Shown here piece after piece: positions 8,637 to 16,655 of a DNA stretch of 64,000 nt (the stretch's first letter is position 1; every line of letters starts with the position of its first letter). Under the pieces are notes generated by a model. The model was not told where the DNA came from and did not search any database. It worked only from the letters and a program-made list of their open reading frames with translations. Made by a program: the position numbers and the translations under genes. The stretch lies in NCBI GenBank assembly GCA_033344915.1, contig JAWPML010000001.1, positions 3,096,369 to 3,160,368 on the forward strand. Direction: 5' to 3'. The stretch comes from Acidimicrobiales bacterium (GTDB lineage Bacteria; Actinomycetota; Acidimicrobiia; Acidimicrobiales; Aldehydirespiratoraceae).

Positions 8637-9491
8637 ATGCAGAAAGACGTCGACGACCTCGTCGACCTCCTCGACCTCGAGGCGATCGAGGTCAACATCT
8701 TCCGGGGTGTCTCGCCCGACGAGAACCGTCAGCGCATCTTCGGCGGCCAAGTCGCCGGTCAGGCGCTCGTCGCCGCGGCGCGCACCGTGGACGACGACCG
8801 GCCCGTCCACTCGCTCCACGCCTACTTCCTGCGACCGGGTGACCCGACCGTGCCGGTGCTCTACGAGGTGGACCGCATCCGCGACGGCCGCTCGTTCACC
8901 ACCCGTCGCGTCGTCGGCATCCAGCACGGCCGGGCGATCTTCAACCTCGCCGCGTCGTTCCACATCGACGAGTCCGGCCTCGAGCACCTCGAGCCGATGC
9001 CGGACGTCCCCGCCGCGGATGACCTGCCGACCCGAGCCGACCGGTTCGCCGCGGCGGGCATCGACGACCCGTTCCCCGATCAGCCCCACCCCCTCGACAT
9101 CCGCTACATCACCAAGAGTCCGCTCCAGCGGCGTGAACCCCTGCCGCCGGTGCAGCAGGTGTGGTTCCGCGCCGACGGGCGGCTGCCGGACAATCAGGTC
9201 CTCCACACCTGCCTGCTCACCTATGCGTCGGACATGACCCTGCTCGACACGAGCCTCCTCCCCCACGGCACCGGCTCCATCGAGGGTGGGATCCAGATGG
9301 CGAGTCTCGATCACGCCATGTGGTTCCACGGCACCTTTCGGGCCGACGAGTGGTTGCTCTACGACCAGCACACCCCAGCCGCGACGGGCGCCCGCGGGCT
9401 CGCCACGGGTCGGGTCTTCACCCACGACGGCCGGCTCATCGCCAACGTCGTGCAGGAAGGCCTCATCCGGCGGACCGTGGCCTCGTCGTGA
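8637..9491 (+). CDS. tesB: Acyl-CoA thioesterase II
   Basis: A 284-residue double-hotdog thioesterase that hydrolyses acyl-CoA to free fatty acid and CoA. The N-terminal hotdog has RIFGGQVAGQALVAA; the C-terminal hotdog has SLDHAMWFH (catalytic Asp) and ends with NVVQEGLIR (catalytic Gln). ATG 8637 is chosen; a CAGTAT box 6 bases upstream suggests leaderless translation. The GTGA overlap with the sugar dehydrogenase joins it to that gene, with no obvious metabolic reason. Confidence 0.92.
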   Translation: MQKDVDDLVDLLDLEAIEVNIFRGVSPDENRQRIFGGQVAGQALVAAARTVDDDRPVHSLHAYFLRPGDPTVPVLYEVDRIRDGRSFTTRRVVGIQHGRAIFNLAASFHIDESGLEHLEPMPDVPAADDLPTRADRFAAAGIDDPFPDQPHPLDIRYITKSPLQRREPLPPVQQVWFRADGRLPDNQVLHTCLLTYASDMTLLDTSLLPHGTGSIEGGIQMASLDHAMWFHGTFRADEWLLYDQHTPAATGARGLATGRVFTHDGRLIANVVQEGLIRRTVASS

Positions 9492-10747
9492 CGCATCGCC
9501 GCCGTCTCGCCCTCATCGCCGCGTTCGCCCTCGCCGCAGCCGCGTGCAGCGACGACGCACCGGGTCCGGCCGAGCCGTCGAACACCACCATTCCGGTGGT
9601 CACGACGACGGGGGGCGCCGCCCCGGCCGACGAGAGCACGTCCACGACATCGACGCCCGCGACCACCACGACCGCCGATCCGCGGTCGGTGAACGGTGAT
9701 CTCACCACTGCTGCGGTCGCCGTCGAGAACGTCGGCACCTACCGCGCCCCGATCGACACGACCGTGGCGCCCAACGGCGAGGTCTGGCTCGCCCTGCGGG
9801 CCGGCCAGATCGTCGTGCTCGATCCGGACACGGGCGAGATCGGCGAACCGATCGTCGACATCAGCGCGGAGACGACGGTCGCGTCCGAGCGCGGCCTGCT
9901 CGGGCTCGCGGTCGACGACGAGGCGCTCTACGTCAACTTCACGGACCGCGACGGCAACACCAACATCGACGCCTTCCTGCTGGCCGACGGTCGCCCGGGC
10001 GACCGTCACCACCTGCTCACGATCGACCAGCCGTTCTCCAACCACAACGGGGGCGCACTCGCCATCGGCCCGGACGGGCACCTCTACATCGGGGTCGGTG
10101 ACGGTGGCAGCGCCAACGACCCGCTCGAGGCCGGGCAGGACCCGAACCAGATCCTCGGGTCGATCCTGCGCATCGACCCGACGCCGGGCGGCGACCGGCC
10201 CTACGAGATCCCCGCCGACAATCCGTTCGCCTCCGGCGAGGACGGCGCCCCCGAGATCTTCATGACCGGGCTTCGCAATCCCTGGCGGATCTCGTTCGAC
10301 CCGGTCACCGACGACTTCTGGATTGCCGATGTCGGCCAGAACGAGTGGGAGGAGATCAACCTCCTGCTCGGGGCCAACGGGTGGGGCGTCGGCGCCAACC
10401 TCGGGTGGGACAACCGGGAGGGCACCCACCGGTTCGAGGGCGAACGACCGGAGGGCAACGTCGACCCGGTCTACGAGTACCCCCACGACGGCGGCCCGCC
10501 GAGCGGCTGCTCGATCAGTGGGGGCGTCGTCTACCGGGGCCTCGCCATTCCGGAACTCGTCGGCGCCTATGTGTTCGGCGACTACTGCCGGTCCACGGTG
10601 TGGGCGATCGCGATCCAGGACGGTGCGGTCGTCTTCCGGGACCTCGGCGGCGACATCGAACGGCTCGTCGGCATCACGACCGACGCGCAGGGCGAACTGC
10701 TGGCCATCACGCTGTCGGGTGCCATCGAACGCATCGTGCCGGCGTGA
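9488..10747 (+). CDS. Lipoprotein PQQ-type glucose/sorbosone dehydrogenase
   Basis: A 419-residue predicted lipoprotein: signal peptide ending FALAAAAC (Cys about 20), Thr/Ser linker to about 66, then a six-bladed beta-propeller of the soluble aldose dehydrogenase family. Signatures include ERGLLGLAVD, NHNGGALAIGPDGHLYIGVG, DGGSANDP and GSILRIDP. Such enzymes oxidise aldoses outside the cell with pyrroloquinoline quinone; PQQ genes are not in this window. GTG start overlaps the tesB stop, and its own stop overlaps the next GTG. Confidence 0.85.
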   Translation: MTHRRRLALIAAFALAAAACSDDAPGPAEPSNTTIPVVTTTGGAAPADESTSTTSTPATTTTADPRSVNGDLTTAAVAVENVGTYRAPIDTTVAPNGEVWLALRAGQIVVLDPDTGEIGEPIVDISAETTVASERGLLGLAVDDEALYVNFTDRDGNTNIDAFLLADGRPGDRHHLLTIDQPFSNHNGGALAIGPDGHLYIGVGDGGSANDPLEAGQDPNQILGSILRIDPTPGGDRPYEIPADNPFASGEDGAPEIFMTGLRNPWRISFDPVTDDFWIADVGQNEWEEINLLLGANGWGVGANLGWDNREGTHRFEGERPEGNVDPVYEYPHDGGPPSGCSISGGVVYRGLAIPELVGAYVFGDYCRSTVWAIAIQDGAVVFRDLGGDIERLVGITTDAQGELLAITLSGAIERIVPA

Positions 10748-11739
10748 CCCGACAGGCGGCGGCCGCCACGCTCGTGGGCTTGGCGCTGGTCGCCGGCGGG
10801 TGCTCGGGCACCGACCGGCCCGAGCTGACCGACACGACCTTGCCGCCGACCACGAGCGCGGCATCCACGACATCGACCACCACGGCGACCTCGACGACTG
10901 AGCCGCCGTCCGCTCACCCGGCGGCCCCGAACGGCCGCGTCTACCCGTCGGTTCCGGGGGATGCCGAGGAGGCCGCCGGCCGGCTCTACGAGCTCGAGGA
11001 TCTGCTCGACACCACCGATCCGAACGGGCCGGAGTGGCCGGATCTCGCCCACGAACAGCAGATGCTCTATCGCGTGATCGGCCGCGATCTGGAGTGGATC
11101 GCCATCACGTTGGACGGGGCGCCGGAGGAGCATCGCTGGGTGATCGAACGCCACCTCGCCGCTCGCCGCGCCATCGCGGACATCGGCGGCGGGTCCGGCG
11201 AACCTCCGCAGAACGCGCCGGCATGGGAGATCATCGAGCCGCTGTCGGCGGAGGAACTCCGCGCCCTCTACGAAGAGGCCGAGGCCGACACGGGCGTCCA
11301 CTGGAGCTTCCTGGCGGCGATCAACCTGCTGGAGACGGGCTTCGGTCGCATCGACGGCCTGTCGACGGCCGGCGCCCAGGGGCCGATGCAGTTCCTGCCG
11401 ACGACGTGGGAAGAGGTGAGCGACGGCGACATCGACGATCCCGCCGACGCCATCCCCGCGGCGGCGCGATATCTCGTGCGCCGGGGCGGGCCCGACGACA
11501 TGCACCGGGCGCTGTGGGGCTACAACAATTCGGACGCCTACGTCGCCGCCGTCACCCACTACGCGACGCTGTTCGCCGCCGACGATCGCTCGTTCCTCGC
11601 CGCGCACGACTGGGAGATCCACTACTCGGCCGCGATCGGCGATCTGTGGTTCCCCGTCGGGTACCGCCTCGAGGAGCCACAGCCGACGTCGGACTATCTC
11701 GAGGACGCGCCCTGGTCGGCGCCACCGCCGCGCTCCTGA
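10744..11739 (+). CDS. Lipoprotein lytic transglycosylase (SLT-like)
   Basis: A 331-residue predicted lipoprotein: signal peptide ending LALVAGGC (Cys about 20), Thr/Ser linker, a helical middle region, then a lysozyme-like domain (about 190-290). INLLETGFGRI supplies the catalytic Glu and AQGPMQFLPTTWEEV is the SLT motif. It would cleave peptidoglycan glycan strands at the outer face of the membrane. It is third in a tesB-dehydrogenase-transglycosylase run joined by 4-base overlaps. Confidence 0.85.
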   Translation: MTRQAAAATLVGLALVAGGCSGTDRPELTDTTLPPTTSAASTTSTTTATSTTEPPSAHPAAPNGRVYPSVPGDAEEAAGRLYELEDLLDTTDPNGPEWPDLAHEQQMLYRVIGRDLEWIAITLDGAPEEHRWVIERHLAARRAIADIGGGSGEPPQNAPAWEIIEPLSAEELRALYEEAEADTGVHWSFLAAINLLETGFGRIDGLSTAGAQGPMQFLPTTWEEVSDGDIDDPADAIPAAARYLVRRGGPDDMHRALWGYNNSDAYVAAVTHYATLFAADDRSFLAAHDWEIHYSAAIGDLWFPVGYRLEEPQPTSDYLEDAPWSAPPPRS

Positions 11740-11743
11740 CCTC

Positions 11744-11749
11744 TACGCT
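11744..11749 (+). promoter_or_regulatory. TACGCT -10 box, leaderless, for the GNAT gene
   Basis: TACGCT is followed by CGGCCC and then ATG 11756. A 6-base gap puts transcription start at the initiation codon, and there is no ribosome site. Confidence 0.6.
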
Positions 11750-11755
11750 CGGCCC

Positions 11756-12202
11756 ATGGTCGACACCTACATCGCCACGGAAGTCACGGACGAACTGCGC
11801 GAGGCGATGGACCGCCTGGTCCCCCAGCTCTCGAAGTCGAACCCGCCGCCGACGAACGAGGCACTCCAGGAGATGATCGACTCCGACGCGTCGATCCTGT
11901 TCATGTGCCGCGACGAGACCGGGATCCTCGGCACGCTCACGCTCATCCTGTTCCGGATCCCCACCGGCATCCGGGCGTGGATCGAGGACGTCATCGTCGA
12001 CGAAGCCGCCCGCGGCAAGGGCGTGGGCCGCATCCTGAACGAGGCGGCGATCGAGCACGCCTTCGCCAACGGCGCCATCACCGTGGACCTCACCTCGCGC
12101 CCGTCACGCGAAGCCGCCAACCGCCTCTACCAGCGCATCGGCTTCGTCCAGCGCGACACCAACGTCTACCGCTACGCCCCACCCGACCAACTCCAGAGTT
12201 GA
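11756..12202 (+). CDS. GNAT-family N-acetyltransferase
   Basis: A 148-residue single-domain acetyltransferase. The acetyl-CoA loop is seen in IEDVIVDEAARGKGVGRILNEAA (Q/RxxGxG/A pattern), followed by SRPSREAANRLYQRIGF, the usual C-terminal GNAT motif. Substrate unknown. It starts at ATG 11756 straight after a TACGCT box. Its stop codon is also the first part of the palindrome that separates it from the convergent aldehyde dehydrogenase. Confidence 0.88.
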   Translation: MVDTYIATEVTDELREAMDRLVPQLSKSNPPPTNEALQEMIDSDASILFMCRDETGILGTLTLILFRIPTGIRAWIEDVIVDEAARGKGVGRILNEAAIEHAFANGAITVDLTSRPSREAANRLYQRIGFVQRDTNVYRYAPPDQLQS

Positions 12203-12275
12203 GACACCCGGGGTCAGAGTCCCGTCCCATCTCGCCGAAGAAAGTGGGACGGGGCTCTGACCCCGGCGTCTCAAC
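12198..12275. repeat. GGGGTCAGA palindrome filling the gap between two stop codons
   Basis: Left arm 12198-12229 (GTTGAGACACCCGGGGTCAG, then AGTCCCGTCCCA) pairs almost perfectly with 12245-12275. It begins at the GNAT stop and ends on the first base of the aldehyde dehydrogenase stop. The right arm, 12244-12267, is identical over 24 bases to 43770-43793. It probably acts as a bidirectional terminator as well as being a dispersed repeat. Confidence 0.85.
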
Positions 12276-13714
12276 TAGGCGGGGAGGAGGACGGACTGGA
12301 TCTCGGTGAAGGGGCCGAAGCCCTCGGGGCCGAGCTCGCGGCCGATGCCGGACTTCTTGAAGCCGCCGAACGGGCTGGCCATGTCGAGGATCGCGGCGCT
12401 GTTGACGGCGACCACGCCGGTGCGGATCTGGCCGGCGATCGTGGCCGCCCGGTCGAGATCCTGGGTCCACACCGAACCGCTGAGGCCGTAGTCCGAATCG
12501 TTCGCGATCACGATCGCCTCGTCCACGGTGTCGTAGCCGATGCACGACAGCACCGGCCCGAAGATCTCCTCGCGAGCGATGGTCATGTCGTTCGTGACAT
12601 CGCGGAACACGGTCGGCTCGACGTAGAAGCCGGTCTCGAACTGGGACGCGAGGTTGCCGCCCGTGACCGCGACCGCGCCGGCATCCTTGCCGGCCTGGAG
12701 GTAGCCGGCGACCTTGTCGTGCTGACGCTTCGCGACGAGCGGGCCGAGCACGATCTCGGGATCCGTCGGGTCACCGTAGGGCAGCGCCGCGACCGCCGCG
12801 CCGAGCGCCTCGGTGATCTCGTCGTAGCGCGTGTTGGGCACGAGGATGCGGGTCTGCGCGCCGCAGGCCTGGCCCGTGTTGAGCATGCCGGACATCACGA
12901 GGTCGCCCATGACCGCGTCGAGGTCGACGTCGTCCAACACGATCGCGGCGGACTTCCCGCCGAGCTCGAGCGTGCACCGCTTGATCTGCTCGCCGCAGAT
13001 CGACGCGACGATCGACCCGGTCAGCGCCGACCCGGTGAAGCTCACCTTGTCGATGTCCGGGTGACGCACGAGGTACTCGCTGCCGACCCGGTCGGCGGAC
13101 ACGACGTTGACGACTCCCGGCGGTAGCCCCGCCTCCGCCGCGCACTCCCCGATCAGGTGGCCGTGCAGGGGCGTCTCCGGTGCGGTCTTGAGCACCATCG
13201 TCGAACCGGTCGCGATGACCGGGCCGAGCTTCATGGCGGCGATGAACAGCGGCACGTTCCACGGCACGACGCCCGCACACACGCCGACCGGCTGCTTGTT
13301 GACCAGCACCCGCTGACCGAGCGAACCCTGACGCTGTTCCTGCCAGGCATAGTTCTTGCCGACGTTGACGTACTGGTCGAGCACCATCGTCGATGCGAAG
13401 ACCTGCATCATCATCGACTGGGTGGTCGGCGTGCCGACCTCGGCGGTGATCACGTCGGCGAACTCCTGGGCCCGGCCCTGGATCGCCTGGGAGAACCGGC
13501 TGAGTGCCTCGACCCGCTCGTCGGGCGTCCACTGTCGCCACTCGCCGTTGAACGCCGCCACGGAGCTGGCGACCGCCCGGTCGATGTCCGCCGGGCCGCA
13601 ATCCGGCACGCTGCCGATCGTCCGCTCCGTCGCCGGATTGATCACCTCGATGCGGTCGCCGGTCGTGGCCGCGACATGGTCGTTGTCGATGAAGATCGTG
13701 GTCTGCTCGTCCAT
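12275..13714 (-). CDS. NAD(P)-dependent aldehyde dehydrogenase
   Basis: A 479-residue enzyme of the aldehyde dehydrogenase superfamily, normal length. PWNVPLF binds the cofactor, LELGGKSAAIVLDD carries the general-base Glu, and GQACGAQTR carries the catalytic Cys. It oxidises an aldehyde to the acid; the substrate is not evident. ATG 13714 is chosen because TACTGT lies 6 bases upstream (leaderless) and the protein then starts MDEQTTIFID. It is transcribed towards the acetyltransferase. Confidence 0.92.
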   Translation of the reverse strand: MDEQTTIFIDNDHVAATTGDRIEVINPATERTIGSVPDCGPADIDRAVASSVAAFNGEWRQWTPDERVEALSRFSQAIQGRAQEFADVITAEVGTPTTQSMMMQVFASTMVLDQYVNVGKNYAWQEQRQGSLGQRVLVNKQPVGVCAGVVPWNVPLFIAAMKLGPVIATGSTMVLKTAPETPLHGHLIGECAAEAGLPPGVVNVVSADRVGSEYLVRHPDIDKVSFTGSALTGSIVASICGEQIKRCTLELGGKSAAIVLDDVDLDAVMGDLVMSGMLNTGQACGAQTRILVPNTRYDEITEALGAAVAALPYGDPTDPEIVLGPLVAKRQHDKVAGYLQAGKDAGAVAVTGGNLASQFETGFYVEPTVFRDVTNDMTIAREEIFGPVLSCIGYDTVDEAIVIANDSDYGLSGSVWTQDLDRAATIAGQIRTGVVAVNSAAILDMASPFGGFKKSGIGRELGPEGFGPFTEIQSVLLPA

Positions 13715-13720
13715 GCCGCG

Positions 13721-13726
13721 ACAGTA
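13721..13726 (-). promoter_or_regulatory. TACTGT -10 box, leaderless, for the aldehyde dehydrogenase
   Basis: On the minus strand TACTGT is followed by CGCGGC and then ATG 13714, the 6-base leaderless spacing. Confidence 0.6.
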
Positions 13727-13882
13727 GTGACACGTTCCCGTCGTGCCCATTTGGGGGCGCCCGGGAAAGATTTTCGAAAGATGTCAGTTGGATGACGGAA
13801 CAGGCGGCCGGAGACCGGCTATCGTGTCTTCGGCGGGATGGGCGCTCTCCCCCCAACGGGCGACCCAACAGGAGTTTTCACC

Positions 13883-14026
13883 GTGAATCTCAAGGATCAG
13901 AGCAGTGGCTACGTCCTCGCCAACGGCGTCGACCGGGCGACCGCCGATGAGTTACGAAAAAGCAACGAGGGCGTCGTCGTGAGCCGCAATGTCGATGGCA
14001 CGTACCGCGTCACGAGAGGACGCTGA
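13883..14026 (+). CDS. Small unknown protein, 47 residues
   Basis: A 47-residue soluble protein starting at GTG 13883, with AGGAG at 13880 minus about 10 bases giving a good ribosome site. The sequence starts VNLKDQSSGYVLANG and ends RNVDGTYRVTRGR. It has no signal peptide or membrane segment and is not recognised. A TATCGT box about 60 bases upstream may be its promoter. It has its own leader and ribosome site, unlike its leaderless neighbours. Confidence 0.6.
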   Translation: MNLKDQSSGYVLANGVDRATADELRKSNEGVVVSRNVDGTYRVTRGR

Positions 14027-14043
14027 CCAGCCCTCGGCGCCGA

Positions 14044-14049
14044 TAGCGT
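14044..14049 (+). promoter_or_regulatory. TAGCGT -10 box, leaderless, for the PAC2 gene
   Basis: TAGCGT, 7 bases (TGCCGTC), then GTG 14057. No ribosome site lies in between. Confidence 0.55.
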
Positions 14050-14056
14050 TGCCGTC

Positions 14057-14956
14057 GTGTCGACGCACGCCGAATCCCCTGCGCATGTCCGCTGGCTCGC
14101 CAACGTCCCCGAGCTGCGATCTCCCATCCTGATCACGGCCTTCGAAGGCTGGAACGATGCGGGCGACGCCGCCAGCATCGCGGCCGGTCATCTGGCCGAT
14201 CGCTGGGACAGCTCGGCGCTCGCCGAGATCGACGCCGAGTTCTTCTACGACTTCAGCACCACGCGTCCGCTCGTCCAGCTCGACGACGAACGCCGGCGCT
14301 CGCTCACCTGGCCGACGAACATGTTCCGCGCCTGCCGGGTCGCCGGCGCGAAACGCGACGCCATCGTGCTGATCGGCCTCGAGCCGCAGCTGCGCTGGCG
14401 CACGTTCTGTGAGCAGGTGCTCGCCACGGCCCGGGCCCTCGACGTCAGCCAGATCATCACCCTCGGCGCACTGCTGGCCGATGTCCCCCACTCCCGCCCG
14501 GTCGAGGTCTACGGATCGTCCGAGCACGAGGGCCTGAGGCGCGAGCTCGACCTCGAACCCTCCACCTACGAGGGGCCGACCGGCATCGTCGGCGTGCTGT
14601 CCTCGATGTGTCGCGAGGCGGAGATCCCGACCGCATCGGTGTGGGCCGCCGTGCCCTCCTACGTGCCGGGTGCCCCGTCACCCAAGGCCGCCCTCGCGCT
14701 GGTCGAGCGGGTGTGCGACGTGATGAGCACCTCCGTGTACTCCACCGATCTCGAGATCGCCGCCGCAACCTACGAACGCCAGGTCGATGAGCTCGTCGCC
14801 GAGGACGAGGACACCGCGGGCTATGTCGCCGACCTCGAAGAGGCCTGGGACGAAGCCGAGGAGAGCGACGAGGAGATCATCGAGGAAGAGGAACTCGACG
14901 ACGACCCCGAGACCCTCCTCGCCGAGGTCGAACAGTTCCTCCGCGACAACGAGTGA
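14057..14956 (+). CDS. PAC2-family protein
   Basis: A 299-residue protein of the PAC2 family, whose eukaryotic members are proteasome-assembly chaperones and whose actinobacterial members are of unknown role. Family features are ILITAFEGWNDAGDAAS near the N-terminus and the VPSYVPGAPSPKAALAL stretch, followed by an acidic coiled tail (about 245-299). GTG start directly follows a TAGCGT box. A 20-base segment including the last codons and stop is duplicated downstream. Confidence 0.88.
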   Translation: MSTHAESPAHVRWLANVPELRSPILITAFEGWNDAGDAASIAAGHLADRWDSSALAEIDAEFFYDFSTTRPLVQLDDERRRSLTWPTNMFRACRVAGAKRDAIVLIGLEPQLRWRTFCEQVLATARALDVSQIITLGALLADVPHSRPVEVYGSSEHEGLRRELDLEPSTYEGPTGIVGVLSSMCREAEIPTASVWAAVPSYVPGAPSPKAALALVERVCDVMSTSVYSTDLEIAAATYERQVDELVAEDEDTAGYVADLEEAWDEAEESDEEIIEEEELDDDPETLLAEVEQFLRDNE

Positions 14957-15000
14957 CGCGTCAGCGGCACGAGTCGACCAACAACGAGTGACGCGTCAGC
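14946..15000. repeat. 20-bp direct repeat including the PAC2 stop codon
   Basis: ACAACGAGTGACGCGTCAGC occurs at 14946-14965 and again at 14981-15000. The first copy holds the last two codons and TGA of the PAC2 gene. It looks like a small tandem duplication. Confidence 0.8.
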
Positions 15001-15073
15001 ACCTCACCCCCTTGCGTTCTGGGTGAACATACGGTCGAAATCCGCGCCCCCGTTCACCCAGAACGGGGGAGGT
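15001..15073. repeat. Imperfect inverted repeat with GTTCTGGGTGAAC arms
   Basis: CGTTCTGGGTGAAC (15015-15028) pairs with GTTCACCCAGAACG (15052-15065), and flanking C- and G-runs extend the stem with a short insertion. It separates the convergent PAC2 and lipase genes and provides the lipase stop and last codons. The CGTTCTGGGTGAACG unit recurs at about 63976-63990. Confidence 0.7.
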
Positions 15074-15905
15074 GGGTGTCGACCCAGGTGATCATCTCGT
15101 CGATGATCGTCATGCGAGAGGGCTCGTTGTAGATCTCGTGGCGCAGGCCCGGGTAGACGATCCGGGTGACGTTGTCGAGGGTCTCGAAGATCTCGGAGGC
15201 CTCGACGGGGACGAGTCGGTCATCGGCGCCGTGCTGGACGAGCGTGGGCATGGTGACGTTGGCGATGCCCTCGCGGGCCTCCTGGATCGCCTTCATCAGC
15301 TCCCACCCGAGACGGGCCGTGGGGAACGGCACGCGGTACGGATCCGCATAGAAGACCTCGCCGACCGTCTCGTCGGTCGACAACAGCGCCGGGTCGCCGG
15401 GCTCCTTGATCTCGATCGTCGGCATGATCCGACCGATGAGCGGCGCCGCGACCCGCAGATGGGTCGGGATCTCGGCGCCGAGCGCGGGACCGGACAGCAC
15501 GAGCAGATCGGGCTGCGTCCGCTGGTCGACCACATAGCGGGTCGCCATGAGACCGCCCATCGAGTGGCCGAGAAGCACCGTGGGGATCCCGAGAGCGCTC
15601 AGCTCGGTCATGTGGTCCTCGACGTCGTCGGTGAACTGGGACCAGCGGTCACAGTGACCGCGCCGACCACCGCTGCGGCCGTAGCCGCGATGGTCGATGG
15701 CGACGACGTCGTAGCCGGCGTCGGCCATGCGCCGTCCGACGTGTTCGTAGCGGCCGCTGTGCTCCGCAATGCCGTGCAGCAACAGGACCGCGGCCTTCGC
15801 CTCGCCGCTCGGCTGCCAGCGACGACGCAACTGCACGAGGCCATCGCGGGTGGTGCCGTGGTCGACGGTCGATGTGACGGGTTCGTACGCAGTGGGCGTG
15901 GTCAC
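15054..15905 (-). CDS. Alpha/beta hydrolase, monoacylglycerol-lipase type
   Basis: A 283-residue serine hydrolase resembling bacterial and mammalian monoacylglycerol lipases. The oxyanion strand is LLLHGIAEHSGRY, the nucleophile elbow is GHSMGG, the acid is in HGADDRLVP, and the catalytic His is in GLRHEIYNEP. It would cleave monoacylglycerols or related esters; no signal peptide is seen. GTG start overlaps the NUDIX stop. Its C-terminal LPRSG and stop are encoded by an inverted repeat. Confidence 0.88.
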   Translation of the reverse strand: MTTPTAYEPVTSTVDHGTTRDGLVQLRRRWQPSGEAKAAVLLLHGIAEHSGRYEHVGRRMADAGYDVVAIDHRGYGRSGGRRGHCDRWSQFTDDVEDHMTELSALGIPTVLLGHSMGGLMATRYVVDQRTQPDLLVLSGPALGAEIPTHLRVAAPLIGRIMPTIEIKEPGDPALLSTDETVGEVFYADPYRVPFPTARLGWELMKAIQEAREGIANVTMPTLVQHGADDRLVPVEASEIFETLDNVTRIVYPGLRHEIYNEPSRMTIIDEMITWVDTHLPRSG

Positions 15906-16606
15906 TCGTGATCTCCAGGTTCACCCCGCCACGGGGGCGTGCGGGGACGGTCGAACTGTACGGCCAGATCGTCGCCGCGGATCGCGGCGAATGCCTGATC
16001 CGCCCACAGGTCCGCGTTGGCGACGGGTTCGGGCAAGGCGTCGCGGCGGAACCATCCGACATCGCGACACTCGAGCGGGTGGGGGGTGAGTTCCCCGCCG
16101 GTCATCCGGCAGTGGAACACGAGGGAGACGAGGGGAATGCGGGTGAAGCCGCGACGCTGGCCGTCGAGGATGGCGATCGGACGGACGACCTCGCACTCGA
16201 TCCCGGTCTCCTCCCAGACCTCCTTCACGACGACCTCCGCCGGCGAGTAGCCCACGTCGGCCCAGCCGGTCGGGTAGAGCCACACACCCGAGTCGGCCCG
16301 CTGGATCATCAGGAGCTCGCCGTCGTCGTTACCGACCACGGCGCCGACCGTGATCTTCGGCGTGACGTAACCCGCCACGCCGGAGCCGACCCGGTCGAGC
16401 CACTCCTGGACCTGTTCCTCGGGATGGAACCCGCCCTCGACATGGGACCGGATGTCGGCCGCAACCGCGAGTACTTCCTCGAAGCGCTCGCGCTCGTAGA
16501 GATTGTCGGTGAAGCCAAGCCCGGTGCGAGCCGTGGCCGACAGGGTCTCGGCCCAGCGCAACAGCTCGCGCTCCGTGGCGCGGCGAGGCGCAGGGGAATC
16601 GGTCAC
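15902..16606 (-). CDS. NUDIX hydrolase with N-terminal helical domain
   Basis: A 234-residue protein. Residues 1-80 form a helical extension like that of NUDIX enzymes acting on ADP-ribose or CDP-choline type substrates; the NUDIX fold follows (about 85-215). The box lies in GWADVGYSPAEVVVKEVWEETG, with Glu residues for metal binding. It would split a nucleoside diphosphate linked to another group; substrate unknown. GTG 16606 is preceded by TAGGGT with 7 bases between. It is coupled to the lipase by a 4-base overlap. Confidence 0.85.
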   Translation of the reverse strand: MTDSPAPRRATERELLRWAETLSATARTGLGFTDNLYERERFEEVLAVAADIRSHVEGGFHPEEQVQEWLDRVGSGVAGYVTPKITVGAVVGNDDGELLMIQRADSGVWLYPTGWADVGYSPAEVVVKEVWEETGIECEVVRPIAILDGQRRGFTRIPLVSLVFHCRMTGGELTPHPLECRDVGWFRRDALPEPVANADLWADQAFAAIRGDDLAVQFDRPRTPPWRGEPGDHE

Positions 16607-16613
16607 AGCTCGA

Positions 16614-16619
16614 ACCCTA
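16614..16619 (-). promoter_or_regulatory. TAGGGT -10 box, leaderless, for the NUDIX-lipase operon
   Basis: On the minus strand TAGGGT, then TCGAGCT, then GTG 16606. Confidence 0.55.
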
Positions 16620-16655
16620 CGCTCAGTCCGGAGACCCGACGACCGATGGGAGGGG

